Below are positions 20,481 through 33,029 of a stretch of 64,000 nucleotides of DNA, in pieces (positions within the stretch are counted from its first letter, which is position 1; every line of letters starts with the position of its first letter). This DNA is from Cephalotus follicularis. Lineage: Eukaryota; Streptophyta; Magnoliopsida; Oxalidales; Cephalotaceae. The notes beneath the pieces were generated by a model. The model ran no database searches. It was given only the letters and a program-made list of their open reading frames with translations, and was not told the DNA's origin. A program made the translations under genes and the position numbers. The DNA is taken from contig BDDD01002942.1 in NCBI GenBank assembly GCA_001972305.1, positions 3,420-67,419 of the forward strand. The letters run 5' to 3'.

Positions 20481-22439
20481 TATCAAAGGTTCTCGCAAAC
20501 TTCAAATGACATTCGTCCATCCTTTCCACAAAACCAATTTCAAACCCAACAATCACCTGGATTGTTGAATCAAAGGGAAGACACATATATGATTTCCTCG
20601 TTAGAAAAGAGCGTGGAGCTTCTCATGAGCACTGTAATGACTAGTCAACATAACATGGAGAACCAAATTTCACAGCTTGCATCCGCTCTACATGAAAGAG
20701 AGAAAGGCAAGATGCCTTCACAGCCTGACCCGAATCTAATGAATAACATGAACCAGCCCCCTCACATCCAATTAACATCTAATCCGCAAGGCTCCACCTC
20801 CTCGTGCCCATTAGAACAAGTTTTTGTCTTGAGAAGTGGCAATGAGTATCAACCAGCGGATCCATCAAAAAATTTGAGCGAGCAATTGGACGAGTCCTCA
20901 GCACAAGAAAATTTAAATGAACAATTGGCTGACTACTCTGTACAACCAACAAATTCAAGTGCACAAAAAGAATCTAGGGAAGAGGAAGAGGACGAGAAGA
21001 AGGAACAACCAATGGTGGCGCCCGAGGGTTCATATGCCCCTGTTCCTTTTCCAAAGAGATTAGAGAAAAATAAGAAAACCCCAGCAATGGAAAAGATCGT
21101 AGAAATGTTTAAACAAGTCCAAATCAACCTTCCATTGTTGGATGCAATTGCTCAGGTGCCCTCTTACGCAAAAGTCCTAAAATACTTATGCACGAAAAAT
21201 AGGATCCTTGAAACTTCGAAAAAGGCATTCTTGGTAGCCAATATCACTGCGATTATCTCGCAACCAAAGATTCCAAAGTATAATGATCCTGGCTGCCCGA
21301 CAATCTCTTGTGTCATCGGCAACACCAAAATTGAGCATGCTTTGCTTGATCTAGGAGCAGGTTTGAATTTATTACCTTCTTCTATTTTTGAGAACGTTGG
21401 TTTAGGAGAGTTGCGTCCGACCACAATGACATTGCAATTAGCTGATAGGTCGGTGAAAGTACTGAGAGGGAAAATTGAGGATGTGTTAATCAAGGTTGGT
21501 GAGTTTTTCTTTCCTGTCCACTTTGTCGTATTAGATACCCAACCTATTGCGAATATAAAAGATCAAATCGTAGTTATCTTTGGTAGACTATTCTTGGCCA
21601 CGAGTAATGCTTTGATAAATTACCGAAATGGTCTCATGAAGTTGAGTTTTGGAAAGTCGTCAATGGACTTTAACATTTTCCGTTTCGCAAAGCATCAAGC
21701 TGACTTTGATGAAGTCTACTTGATACACTCGATTACTGATAGGATTGACACATATGTTGACATTGATTTTGATAGAGACTTCATTGAGTGTATGAGAGAA
21801 TTCGAGAAAAAGGAAGCTACCCAAAAGGAAATGCTAACATGGCTGAAAAATGAGTTCATTGAGCCAACTTTGGATAGTGTATAAGATCATCTCTCCCATT
21901 ACACTCACAAACTTGCCACGTCTGACCAAACGCACTTCGACATAGATTTTGATAGCAACTTCATGGAATGTTTGAGAGAATTCAAGGAATTGGAGGTCAC
22001 GCAAAAGAAAATTCTGAGTTGGTTGGATGATGGGATCATTGATTCCACCTTGGATAGTCAATGGGACGATCTATCCCATTTCACTTACAAGCTTAGCACG
22101 CTATCTCACCCTCACACCACTCTCAAAAATAATTTTTTCCCTACTAAAGACCAAGTAGGATGGAGGGTGTGCATTATCAATGACCAAATGTTTGACTGGC
22201 TGGCTGGCCATGACTGCGCTGGTTTTCTTCATGGTTTTCACTGGTGGAAATCTCGTTGGATTGATTCTTATATTGTTAAAACTGTGCTTTCACCTGGTAT
22301 GTTTGAGATTGTTGCGACATGTACTCACAAAGAATTCAAGATGAACATACCGCGGTTGAAGAAGTGTCTCGAGTTTACGGCTGCACCAATGGAAGAGGCC
22401 ATGGACTTTCATGAGCCTCTTTATTTCAAGCCTCCATGA
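20481..22439 (+). pseudogene. Athila-like gag C-terminus, protease and integrase tail
   Basis: One frame, with a single TAA (21882-21884). It begins with the gag tail interrupted by the solo LTR. The helical EKSVELLMS region is followed by LEQVFVLRSG and an acidic linker. The retroviral-type protease region follows, with HALLDLGAGLNLLPSS (catalytic DLGA in place of the usual DLGAS) and ALINYRNGLMKLSFG. After a 60-residue duplication the frame ends in SYIVKTVLSPGMFEIV and HKEFKMNIPRLKKCLE, which resembles the C-terminal end of Athila integrase. All of RT, RNase H and the integrase core between them is missing. Confidence 0.82.
21759..22118 (+). repeat. In-frame 180-bp tandem duplication after the protease
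   Basis: GACATTGATTTTGATAG at 21759 and GACATAGATTTTGATAG at 21939 start two 60-codon units (DIDFDRDFIECMREFE and DIDFDSNFMECLREFK). Each ends in a LSH-Y/F-T-K-L stretch. The first unit carries the stop at 21882, the second is open. Confidence 0.85.
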
Positions 22440-23289
22440 TTTTATTCGGTAAATCCTACCCCTATTGTTTTTATTTGTTGCATTGCTTCATATATTTTTG
22501 TTCATTCATTGTTATTTTTATAGTTGAGTTTTATTGCATTGAGGACAATGCAAAATTTAAGTATGGGGGGGTTTAGTACTGAAGTTCATTTTAATTTTGA
22601 AAGTAGGAATAAATGTTGATGTGCTTAGAAATAATAGAAACCCCATAGAAGAAATAATAAAAATTTCTATTTTCAAGGAAAAGAAAAAGAATGCATCTCA
22701 AGGTAGGAGTTTGCGTAAAACAAAATAAAAAAATGAAAAAAATGAAAAGAAGGAATAAAAAGACCGATCTTGTGTGCGTTCAAAAGTTTCATAAATCTTA
22801 GTGAGGAGTTAAGCCAAGGAATTAATGTTCTAGTATAAAAAAAATGAAAAAGAAGAAAAATAATAAATATTTTACCTTTTTGAATTCAGTCTTGGTCTGT
22901 AGCCTATTTGATTTGCGTAATTAAGCCTTAGGGGTGTTTTAGACCTAGTTCCTTAAAGCCAACTGGTTTGAGAGTAACTGGTCGAACGCTCGCTACATGG
23001 GTCCTATAGAAAGCTGAATAGATCAAGACATTGAACGAATTTAAGTTGGTAAAATCTGAAGCTACTTAGTAATTTGGGTGTCTAGTTTTTCTCTATCCAT
23101 GTAATTTAAACCAACGGTAGTGGAGGAATGAGCTCAATGAAAAGAAAAAAAAAGAAAAGAAATAGAAAGAAAAATATGTGTGTAAGTGCAAAAGTTCTTT
23201 TTCTGACTCCGAATTATGATTTTATGTTGCTAAGAATGCATATCTTGATTGGTATATTGTGGAATAACAGAAAATTTGGTAAAAGTATT
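22440..23289 (+). other. Athila 3' untranslated region
   Basis: It contains the G7 tract in TTTAAGTATGGGGGGG (22556-22571), similar to the polypurine-like motif seen after the genes of many Athila elements, then A-rich and AAG-rich sequence. No polypurine tract directly abuts the LTR start at 23290. No gene was recognised. Confidence 0.6.
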
Positions 23290-24543
23290 TGTTTAGCATA
23301 AAATTATGTTGTTTTTAAGGAGTTATTTGTTATATTTTTATGCTTGGAACATATTACTTTGGTTAACATATTTGATTTTCAGGTACAAGTCTAAAAAGAC
23401 CAAGGTGCATGAAGAATGGCTCAAATTAGTAAAAATCTGCAGAAAACAGGGTAAAGCGTCGACGCCTTCAAGGTAAGTGTTGACGCTTAAGAGGAAAGGG
23501 CCAACAGTTAAAGAGCAAAATGGTCACGCTTTATTCCCAGAATTCAACAATTGATGAAACACTTTAAGCGTCAACGGATTCACTTTAAGCGTCGGCTCTT
23601 ATTTCTAAAGTGTTGATGCTTAACACTACAATTCAACTATTCACGTCGACGCTCAACACTCAAAATCGCGCATTTCAGCTTTCAACACAAAACCGTCGAC
23701 ACTTATGAGCATAGCGTCGACGCTTACGATAAGTTTGGCGACAAAAATAGTAGATATGGAAAGTTTTAGCAAGTTGTAATTTTCCTTTTCTAGATTAATT
23801 AGGTTAGATCTTTTTCCGTTTCTTTTATGCATGATTGTAAAGTATAAATAGAAGAGCTAGGTCACAAAAACAAGTGTACAAGCTAGCGACAAGTTTTGCC
23901 AAGCCGTTTTCTTTTGTTCAGTTTTTATTCAATGTTTAGTAGCTAACTTTTCAAGGCTTTTAGGGTTGAAACAAAGCCTATATTGTATAGATTCAACTCC
24001 AGCAATAAAATCCTTGAAGTTTTGATTTGTTCTTTAATTATCTGCCTTCACACACACTTTGTCTGTCTGATTAAAATCCATAAACACTTTGTCGGTGAAC
24101 AAGAATATTGTTGAATGAATGGTTTTTAATGCAATCAATGGAGTCTACTCATACGGTTTGTCATGCCGAACACACTCCATATAGACATAGCACGTCTACT
24201 CATACGATTTGTCGCCGCTGCCACACTCCGTATAGACCTAGCATGACTAATCAAACGATTTGTCATCACAATCACACTCCGTATGGACCTATCTGCCGTT
24301 GGTTACCAAGGTTTGAGCAATCAAGTAAGTGATTTATTCAATATAATCAATGGTGAGTTTCTATACCCTAAAAACAATTTTCTTTTACATATTTCAGTTA
24401 ATTTATTTCCACATGTTTAAAAGTCGTTTTTGATAATGAATCTCAAAATTTGCATACTTCGCCTATGTTGAATAGATTATAATTAATTTAGCTTGTTTCC
24501 TAGCGTTCGACCCGTTACTGCACAACCGTGCACTTGTGGTATA
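23290..24543 (+). mobile_element. 3' LTR of the Athila-like element (main part)
   Basis: It starts TGTTTAGCATAAAA and matches the split 5' LTR. It is interrupted after GTATA (24539-24543) and its last bases are at 30380-30408, ending GTGAACA. It keeps the stretch lost from the 5' LTR (about 23633-23686), which contains a further CGTCGACGC motif. TATAAATAG is at 23843-23851. Confidence 0.88.
24145..24297. repeat. 51-bp tandem repeat, three units, Athila 3' LTR
   Basis: Units start at 24145, 24196 and 24247, as in the 5' LTR copy at 15978. The frame 24108-24332 is open through all three. Confidence 0.8.
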
Positions 24544-24809
24544 TGACACGGCCCGTTCCCCAGCACCCCCGCCCGAGGACAGCTGTGCCAGGTGGAAGGA
24601 TCCCTCACCTAGATCCCTAACCAAACTCCAACAATAACAAAGGCTAACGCTAAGGCCAGGGTAGGCGTTAAAACACGCTGCCGAGGAGAGCCGTGCTCCC
24701 CAGGCCAAACTCTCCCAAGGCATAAAAACAAGGAATGCCCGAGCAGGGAGGAGGAAAGAAGGAAGGGTAAAACCGTAAAATAACCCTCACTTAAACTATC
24801 CCCAAAGCT

Positions 24810-24993
24810 CACCGTTTAACTAAAGGAAACGCGCACAACACCCACTTAGCAAATGCACCGTTTAACTAAAGGGAACAAACGCAACACTCACTTAGCAAAT
24901 GCATCGTTTAACTAAAGGGAACGCGCACCACACCCACTGCCCAAACGCACCGTTCCACTAAAGGGAACATGCCAGGGGAGGGAGCCAGGGCAA
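24810..24993. repeat. 46-bp tandem repeat, four units
   Basis: Units start at 24810, 24856, 24902 and 24948, each with CACCGTTTAACTAAAGG or a variant. About two related units occur in reverse near 61765-61835. Confidence 0.85.
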
Positions 24994-25079
24994 AGAACGC
25001 AACACTACGTCATTCCATGGGTCCTGGGCAGGGGATGCCAACACAACATGACGTAACACAAAACAGGCCTGCACCCCAT

Positions 25080-27302
25080 CCTAAGACATGCCTTCCCAGG
25101 ACGAACCATCCTCGGGCATGTCCTCACTGGGCGACCACCTAGGACATGTCCTCCCCAGGGCATGACCCATGCCAACAAGGTTATGCCCGGGCACAAGAAA
25201 ACGACAACACTTAACCAAAGGCTAAGCCTGGGATCAACACAAGGGCCCGGAGAGAAACGCCAAGCACATGGGACAACCACCCGAGGTCCCACCAACACTT
25301 GAACTATACTATGGAGATAAAATCTCACCTCGGCCAGGTACCCAGTGGATCCACCAGGGCTCACCCACCAAAACGTCTCCAGGGACAGAGCTGGTCCAAG
25401 GTCGGGAGGTCGGGCAAAACTAAAGAAAACTGTTTACCGCCACTTATCGCCTACGGCATGCCCGGGGACAACACCCGGGGATGGCACCAGACTCTAGCTT
25501 AGGGTTAACCAACCCGAGCTGTGAAGTCAACCTAAGGTTGGACCAACCATGACCAAAGCCACCCCTCCCCCAGCATCTCAGCATAGGTGCCACGCACGAA
25601 TGGGCCCGGGGAGAAACACTGAAGTTTCACCAAGGCCAGGCCTGGGGAGACCCGCTCCTCTGACCAGGGTCAAACAACCCCCAAACTTCTACGTCGTCCC
25701 TGCACACCCAAACACTAAGCAAAAACAGTGCCAGGGCTGGGAAAATAGCACAAACAACAAAGTATATAAAACAAAGAAATGAATTATATACACGGTCCTG
25801 GGCAAAAATCCAAGGACGCCCATCATCCAAAAGTTAAACACATGTTTACAAAGAAGGTTTTTACAACATAGACATTAGCAAATCTATACAAAAACCCCAA
25901 GAATGTCCCCAAATGCATGAAGGTGTCCGTGGCCTAGGAGCCATCCTAAGGTGCTGCGTCCGACGTCTACCTCTCTCAACAAGCTGTCCTCAATGGATCT
26001 CAAGAACACTATTGCCCCGCTCCCTCTGCACACAAAACAGAGAGGGGATTAGTCCAACTGACTAGTGAGTAAGATCAAGGAATATCCTGGGCGACCCACT
26101 TCCACAGGGGTACCAAGAGTCAAGGTAAACATGCCCTGCCCCAACTGGTCCGGGGACAACACATATCCACTGCTCAACAAAACAAGGCAGGGGTGAAAAT
26201 ATACAAGGATATCAATGAAAAAAAAGCCCGAGGAGACGTCAGAGCTATGAACTCAATAACTGACCTCAAGGAAAGAAGATAAACAACAGTTTATATGTCA
26301 GAACATGCTAGGGATCCAAGGATCACCAAAAGATCAACTCTAAGGATCAACAAATTTCAAGGGGACTACTGGTACTGTATCAATCATAAGCACATTCCAC
26401 ACACGCACATGCACAATAAAACTCAGACACTTCCATAGCCGGAACCACCTCGGCAGCATAAATAGAACTCCGTTGACATTTTATCAACACAATCATGGGC
26501 TACATGACTGAACACATCCCTCATATACTCATATAGATATCCACTTACAGAGCACCGCATGAACATCGGTAGAAGGGCTACGTAAACTCTCCTCCCCCGG
26601 AAAATCACACGTTGGCGCACCTCACTACATGAACCTTGAACGAGGGGCTATGCAAGCCCACCCCCGTCGGCAATCACGAGCTCAGCACTATACCAGGTGA
26701 ACCTTGATTGAGAAGTTACCTCATCGGCAATCACATACCGTTAGTATCATCCAAGGGGCCCTCAAATCATCGCTCAGCTCCACCCTTGACGAGATAACAG
26801 GGGAGAACCTCAGCTCAGAGGTAAGTGTATCACCACTTAGACCATCTCGTGCCGGCAATCTCATACATAACGAAGTAACCAGCACCCAGTAACCAGTACC
26901 CGAGGACAACAACACATGATATCAAATAAAGCATGAATACTTAAACAAAAGGGGAAGCAACAAGTTCAACCCAGGCGTTGAGCCATCAGCTCGAAAACAA
27001 TAGTATTCACATGCAATATCAACAAGATGACATGAGAAGAAATCCTAGTCGAAGATAATATCATGGACGGGTATATAGTCAATAAACTCTCGGTTATCAA
27101 TTGATAGAAAGAAGAACATCCCACTCACTAGTATCAGTAGCTTTCTCAACTAGCTTCCTTGTTGCACGAACTCCGTGCCTAGATCTTCCTCTGCAAGACC
27201 AACACACAACAACGCTTAGCTACCATGAACAACATCTCTGAAGGTATGCATGGACCACATACAACCATCAAAACCAAGGCGAAGCTCTTCCTCGGCCTCA
27301 TC
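25080..27302 (-). other. Rest of the family G LTR before the nested insertion
   Basis: GC-rich, with short degenerate repeats around GACATG-CC-CC (25085-25170) and CGGCAATCAC (about 26600-26870). No coding domain, RNA gene or TATA element could be supported. Confidence 0.5.
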
Positions 27303-29939
27303 TGTAACACCCCCGATGATGGGAGCCCTTACAGGTCATAATACAAAACTGAAACATAACGGAAATCTAAACAAAAGACTGATACGAAACGGATGTGGTG
27401 GTCTGAAAGCATATCTTATAATAAACTGATATAAAACAGAGTCGATAAAATTTAACCAATCATAAATAAAAACGAATCATAATCCGATATCCGAATACTG
27501 AAATCATAGCCGAAACAAAACCAAAATCTGAGACTGTTTTTAACGAAAACTAATCTGATCCTACTGGAAAACACAAGAACCAACTCCTAGCTGATCCTCT
27601 GACAAGTGGGTAACTCTCATCACACGTTTCCCCCATCCTTCTGAAAACCTGCCGCATGGAAACAAAAACGCGGCTGAGCAAACCTCAGTACGGATAAGGA
27701 ATTAAAACAATAAACGGTAAACAAAATATCTTGAACTTAAAACATTGTAAATATTCTTTAAAATGTAAAGCAGGATATTTAAAAACGAGCAGTTATAAAA
27801 TCATCATAACTTTACGAAAAGCAGAATATCATAATTCAAAACATTATCTGATTTAAGAATTCCACAACAGAGAATTTCTGACATACATACATATATAGGT
27901 GCAAGGGGTTCGCGAGGCCCACATGCTTTGACGGAAAAGTTGTGTACGGCACTACACAAACAATCCCAAATACTGAATTTCTGAATTTATGAATTCTGAC
28001 AATAACTAGAGTATACTCATACGCCTCAAAAAGATCCATATCCTATTCTCAGGATACATATTTAAAAGAGACGCCATAGACCAATCACACCGCCACGCTA
28101 GGTGTCATGTCCTCCGTGCCAAAGAACATGCCTATGATACCTCATAGGTAGGGTTTTTCTTTGTATGTTATTATGCTAAAACTTTATTTTATTCTAAAAC
28201 AGTTCTAAAATGTACTTATGTAAACTGTCTCCAGACATATCTGAAATTATTTAAAAAGAATCATACTTTCATATCAAAATCCAAAATCAAAATCCGATCT
28301 TAAAATCAAAATCTGATATGTATTTGATTCATACTTCCTAAAGTGGAAGCCATGTCTAAAACAAATATCATACTTTTGATAACATAAAATATATCCATAT
28401 CCGATGTAATGAAATTCATTTTAATAAAACTATTATCAAAACGAGAATATCTGTATCCAAATATGAGTTTTATTTATGATAAAACCAGGAACATAAATCC
28501 GTTCAATAAAACGTACAAAATCATCAATTAACGAAAGTTTAATAGAAGGAGTAGCAAAGAACGAAGAATCCGTACTAAAAACATAATCCGAATTTATTTT
28601 AAATAAACCGATGGAGAACCCAAAGAAAGGAGAATCCATACCTTAGCTGATCGAAAAATCTAAACAAACACGAAAACCGGACAAAAGTATCCTAGAGTGT
28701 CCTAAACTCCACTAGGAACGATATAAAGACCTAAACATACGAGTCCAAACATCACATAACATAAAAAGTAGCAAACATCAAAACTGCCATAAAGCGTCGA
28801 CAGTTTGTTCTTAGGCGTCGACGGTTTAATCGCATGAAAGGACAAAGCGTCGAGCAAAGAGTCCACTGACCAAAGCACAAAACAGTACAAAGCGGCGACG
28901 CTCAAATACTAAGCGTCGACGGTTTGCGTCAGACACAGAATAACAATGCAGAAAACAGTTTCAATTCCATAATCAAATCTGATTTTTGATAAACACAATG
29001 CATAATTAACAACATGTAGGTTCAGTTACATGTTATATTAATTCAAAAACGCCAGAATAACCCTATGATTTCATGCAAAGTATAAAATACGTTTTGAATT
29101 GAAATTTTCGGATATTTAAACAGTTTATGCAATACAGGAACTATAATCCGATTTTCTTGTTAGCCAGAGTATAAACCAGTAACATATACATATCTATAGC
29201 GTAACTTATTTGATCAAAACATCAGTAAAACAAATTATGTGCCTAAATTTCATATATGAACAAATTTAAAACAACAGAAAATCAGTTTCAACAGGCCTCT
29301 TAAAACATACTCACGATTAATTTCTAGCTTGTTTCAATACGAATTAATGAGTGTTATAGAAACTACGTACTACAAGCTAAAAATTTCATTTAGAAATTAC
29401 CTTCAAAATACGTCAAAACCAGTGTAGAAAATGGCTTGCAAAGTTGCTGTTCGTTTGTAAAAATATGCAGAAAGGGTTTATGCTTTAAAAACGATTTTGT
29501 CTGGTTAAATGCGAAAATCCATGTTTTTAATTGACAAAATCAGTATTTTAAGACATTACTATACTAATCAAAATGCGTCAAAAACTTAAGGAAATCGGAT
29601 AGCCAGAAAAAGGAAAGAATCCAACCTTCCAAAAACATTGTCACCGCCCAAACTGGTATGGAAAGCCGACTAAAGCGTCGACTGTTTGCTTAAAGCGTCG
29701 ACGGTTGAGCACTTAAATACGAAACACGTCGATGTCGCATGTTTAGGCGTCAGCGTGTCACACAACAGCCAAAGCGTCGGCGGTTCTAAAGAGAGCGTCG
29801 GCGCTTTGTGCCCAGAAAACAAACATAAAAGAAATTCAAACCAAAAATCAAGGAGGTCCACAAACCATAGCATAAATCGAAAGGATATAATCCAAACAAT
29901 AAACATATAAACATGTTAACATAGAAACGGGATATTACA
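27303..29939 (-). mobile_element. Solo LTR, Tekay-like family T
   Basis: The 2637-base element starts TGTAACACCCCC, ends GGGATATTACA and matches 17896-20475 along its whole length. Flanks TCATC (27298-27302) and TCAAC (29940-29944) differ at one base, so they are probably an aged target duplication. Palindrome clusters lie at 28793-28925 and 29670-29810, the same two positions as in the sister copy. Confidence 0.9.
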
Positions 29940-30408
29940 TCAACGGTCGTGCCTGCACCAACCATGCGACGCACCAAAACGTATTGAGGAGGACACTCAC
30001 CTGCTCGACGCGTAGACGGGTGAAAGAAAGTTCCAACCTCAAACAGCGCTCAAAGCTTCAGAAGAAAGATGAAGAAGAAAGATGAAAGATGAAGGCCCAC
30101 TCTCCCAAATGCCTCTTCAGGCGTGAAAAGATGGATATGATATCTGCCAAAGTCAACTATCAAGCTTCCTAAGCAAGCTTTGCACATATCCCAACAACAT
30201 CTAAACAACTCTTATCTCTTAGCCCATCATAAAACATTGGCCCTCCACCAAGCCCAAACCAAAGCAACACTTGCCCAAGAAAAGATCAAAACCAACCACA
30301 ACCAAGGAGAAAAGAAAAAAAATTTCCCCCAGGCCCAAACATTAATTTATCCAAAATTAATGCTGGTCGTTACTGTATAAATTTAATTCTTTTCAAAATT
30401 CGTGAACA

Positions 30409-33016
30409 GATTACCGTATCTGTATAATATGTGGTCTACAACCATAATGCTTCATGACGTAAATGAAGATTGTGAATGAATTATCCCGTTGGGTCTCAAC
30501 CATAACAAACCATCAATCATAGTCGTACCATACCCGTAGCCCATAACCATATTTCTATTTAAAGGATAGGGACTTAACCATAAGGGTTCACATAGGATCT
30601 ATCTGTCAAAACCATTTTCCATAACCATACTTTTCATGACCATTTCCCATAACCATTTTCTTGGTCCCTATCGAAGTTGTAAAACAATGAAAAGGAAGTC
30701 CAACTAGGATATCCGTGTCCAGATGTCCCAATTGGGCTATCTTAACCATTATTGAAAACCATTTGAATAAAACCCTTTTTTTGTCGACTTTCTTAAAACT
30801 TCACTTGAAGGTTGATTTGTAAATCAAAGGTGTTAAAAGAGGGTGTTTTGGCTAAAACAGGGCCGCACTTTCGTGCTAGGTGTCGACGCTTAGGGCCTAA
30901 GCGTTGACGCTTTGCGCTACGCGTCGAAGGTTAAGGCATTGTGCCTTAAGCGTTGACGCACCCACTAAGCGTCAGTCTATTGCAACACCTAAGGCGTCGA
31001 CGCTTTAACCGAAGGCGTCGAACCTTTAACTGACGGTTAGCCCATTTTCCCTTATCGCAATAACGTGTCGCATTTATTACTGCACACAACACAAATGGGC
31101 ACATAAGGCATCGACGCTTTAACCGAAAGCGTTGACGCTCTGGGCACTGAAGAACACGTCGATGCCCTGGTTTACTGTCAACACTGTAAAAATTGATCAA
31201 AACTGATTTAAATCATTTAAAATTCAATTCAAAGGAAGCCGTAAGCTCCATACATCAATAAAAACTCAAAAACAGTTTTTAAACCATTGAAATCCATTCC
31301 CATAACCCTTAGATTGAGATAAAGAAGAAATTGGGTAAAAAGTCCCAACTCTCTAATTTTCTCAAATCTCCATTTCAATCCGTTATTAACCATACCCAAC
31401 ACCCTAATATATCCATCAATCCATAACCATACCATCATGCAGATCCATCACAATATGTAAATCGTAGCATATGTAGAACCTACCTCAAATTTGGTTGAGA
31501 ACGGAGAATATGTTGTTTAAATCTTCGTTATGCTTCTCCCTTCAGGTTCTACACACTGCCACGATCCCAAAAACTCCTTCCTTGCTTGATTTTGCCCACT
31601 TTCTCTCTCTAACTCACTTTCTCTATAGAATTGAACGAGAAATGAAAATGAGAATAGAAAGAGCTGAATCGCCTATATATAGATATAGTCACCCTCTGGG
31701 CAAAAATCTCTAACCCACGTTACTGAACCCCCACTACCCATAAACAGACATAAAAGTGGAAAATAGTATATATCATATACAATCCATTCCATCCGTACAT
31801 ACTGTTGACTTTTAGTCTCAATCCTGAGTTTTAATGATTACAAATTTGCATTTAACATTGTTACTTTCTGTGCAAGAAAAGATAAACAAAATAGAGAAAT
31901 GCAGAAATAGGAAAAAGCGTCGACGGTTGATATTGACGTGTCAGCGCTTTGTGCCAAGAGTAGAAGAGCAAATCAGCGCTTAAAGGCAAACCAACGAAGG
32001 CACACAAACTTGCTTAAAGCGTCGACAGTCTAATGAAAAGCGTCAGCGGTTTAGACCAAGGCGCCAACACTTAAAAAGCTTGTATCAGCGGTTAAAAACA
32101 GTGCCTTGCAAAATCAATTAAGGAACTCAAAGCGGCGACACTCAAGGGAAAGCGTTAGCGCTTTATGCCAAACAGTCGACACCCAGATCAAAGCGCCAGC
32201 GGACTGAGCGAGAAATTTCAAATTCAAAGGCTTAACGGCAACATAAGCGTCGACGCTTTGCGCAGCTGAAAAATTGCTGATCGCGTTTTTAAAGAGTCGA
32301 CTTTGAAGCAACAAGTTCCAATGCAACTCCAACGGCCAAATAACTTCACCAACGGCTAGAATCAAAAGAAAGCTATATATTCAAGCCAAGAAACAAGATC
32401 AAAACAACTTTTGCACAACCTAATAGAAGAGCATAACTTGCACATCTTCATAACAAACGAGAAGACAATCAAGAGCAAAAGCTTCCACTTTCAAATCCTT
32501 CAAATCTTGTGTGTAAAACACTTTTACACTTTCATATCAAACCTTTGAAAGGTTACTTTGTAAACACAAATCTTTCGTACAAATCTTTCTTCATAAAGAG
32601 GGGAGTGAACCCTTGTAAGGTGTTTCGTTGATTTGCACCCGTAACCCAAAATCAAGTGTAAGGTGTTCTCTTTGATTTGCACCCGTAAACCAAAATCAAA
32701 GGGTGCTAGTGCTTTCTAGTGGAATCTCAAGGGGATCTTGAGAAAGTGGACGTAGGCACGGAGTTTGCCAAACCACTATAAATTCGTTTGCACTCTCTCT
32801 ATCCCTTCTCTCTTTAGTTTCTATTGTTTGCATCTCAATTGCTTTAAGATGTTCTTATAATTGCTTGTTTAGTTTCATAGTTTTTAATTTATTTATTCTG
32901 CAAATTTTTGTAAGTTTAGGTTGCCAAATAGGATTTTCACATACAATACCGTATGATACCATATAAGTACAAACAAAATGTATGCAATTCTGTACATATA
33001 AAAGTCGGGGCTTACA
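30409..33016 (-). mobile_element. 3' LTR of Tekay-like element X (continued), interrupted by a SIRE solo LTR
   Basis: This continues the LTR broken at 3842 and aligns with 38900-40916. On the minus strand it starts at 33016 with TGTAAGCCCCGAC, directly after the polypurine GACGGGAAGG (33017-33026). The palindrome cluster is at 30880-31165. A TATA-like TATATATAG is at 31674-31682. The LTR is interrupted at 31803-32939. Confidence 0.88.
31803..32939 (+). mobile_element. Solo SIRE-type LTR
   Basis: The 1137-base element starts TGTTGACTTTTAGTCTCAATCC, ends GGATTTTCA and is flanked by a perfect CATAC duplication (31798-31802, 32940-32944). The empty site is preserved in the 5' LTR of X near 40843. 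It is related to the SIRE LTR at 14394 but more diverged. A palindrome cluster (31917-32265) lies upstream of a TATATAT at 32374-32380. Confidence 0.92.
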
Positions 33017-33029
33017 CCTTCCCGTCATA

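Larger units (their letters stand above)
24544..30374 (-). mobile_element. GC-rich long LTR (family G), reversed, with a nested solo LTR
   Basis: It starts TGACACGGCCCG and ends GTCGTTACT, with a 5-bp duplication GTATA (24539-24543, 30375-30379); the final CT is probably a changed CA. Without the nested LTR it is about 3.2 kb. It is related in reverse to 54342-62016: both have the CATGCCCGGG-rich repeats and the GTTTAACTAAAGGGA repeats. No protein domain was found in several ORFs, so it is best called a solo LTR. It lacks the GTCGAC clusters found in its neighbours. Confidence 0.82.
3843..30408 (+). mobile_element. Athila-like Ty3-gypsy element, non-functional, with nested insertions
   Basis: Both LTRs start TGTTTA and end GTGAACA, and the whole is flanked by a perfect GATTA duplication (3838-3842 and 30409-30413). 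Order: 5' LTR 3843-16405 (split by a SIRE element), primer binding site 16412-16429, decayed gag, a solo LTR inside gag, protease, a short integrase tail, untranslated region, and 3' LTR 23290-30408 (split by a GC-rich LTR). Reverse transcriptase, RNase H and the integrase core are absent. The gag and protease style and the tRNA-Asp-like primer site fit the Athila lineage. Confidence 0.88.

Noticed and set aside
24463..25782. Several GC-rich ORFs on both strands
   Set aside because: They overlap each other and tandem repeats in the family G LTR and show no domain.
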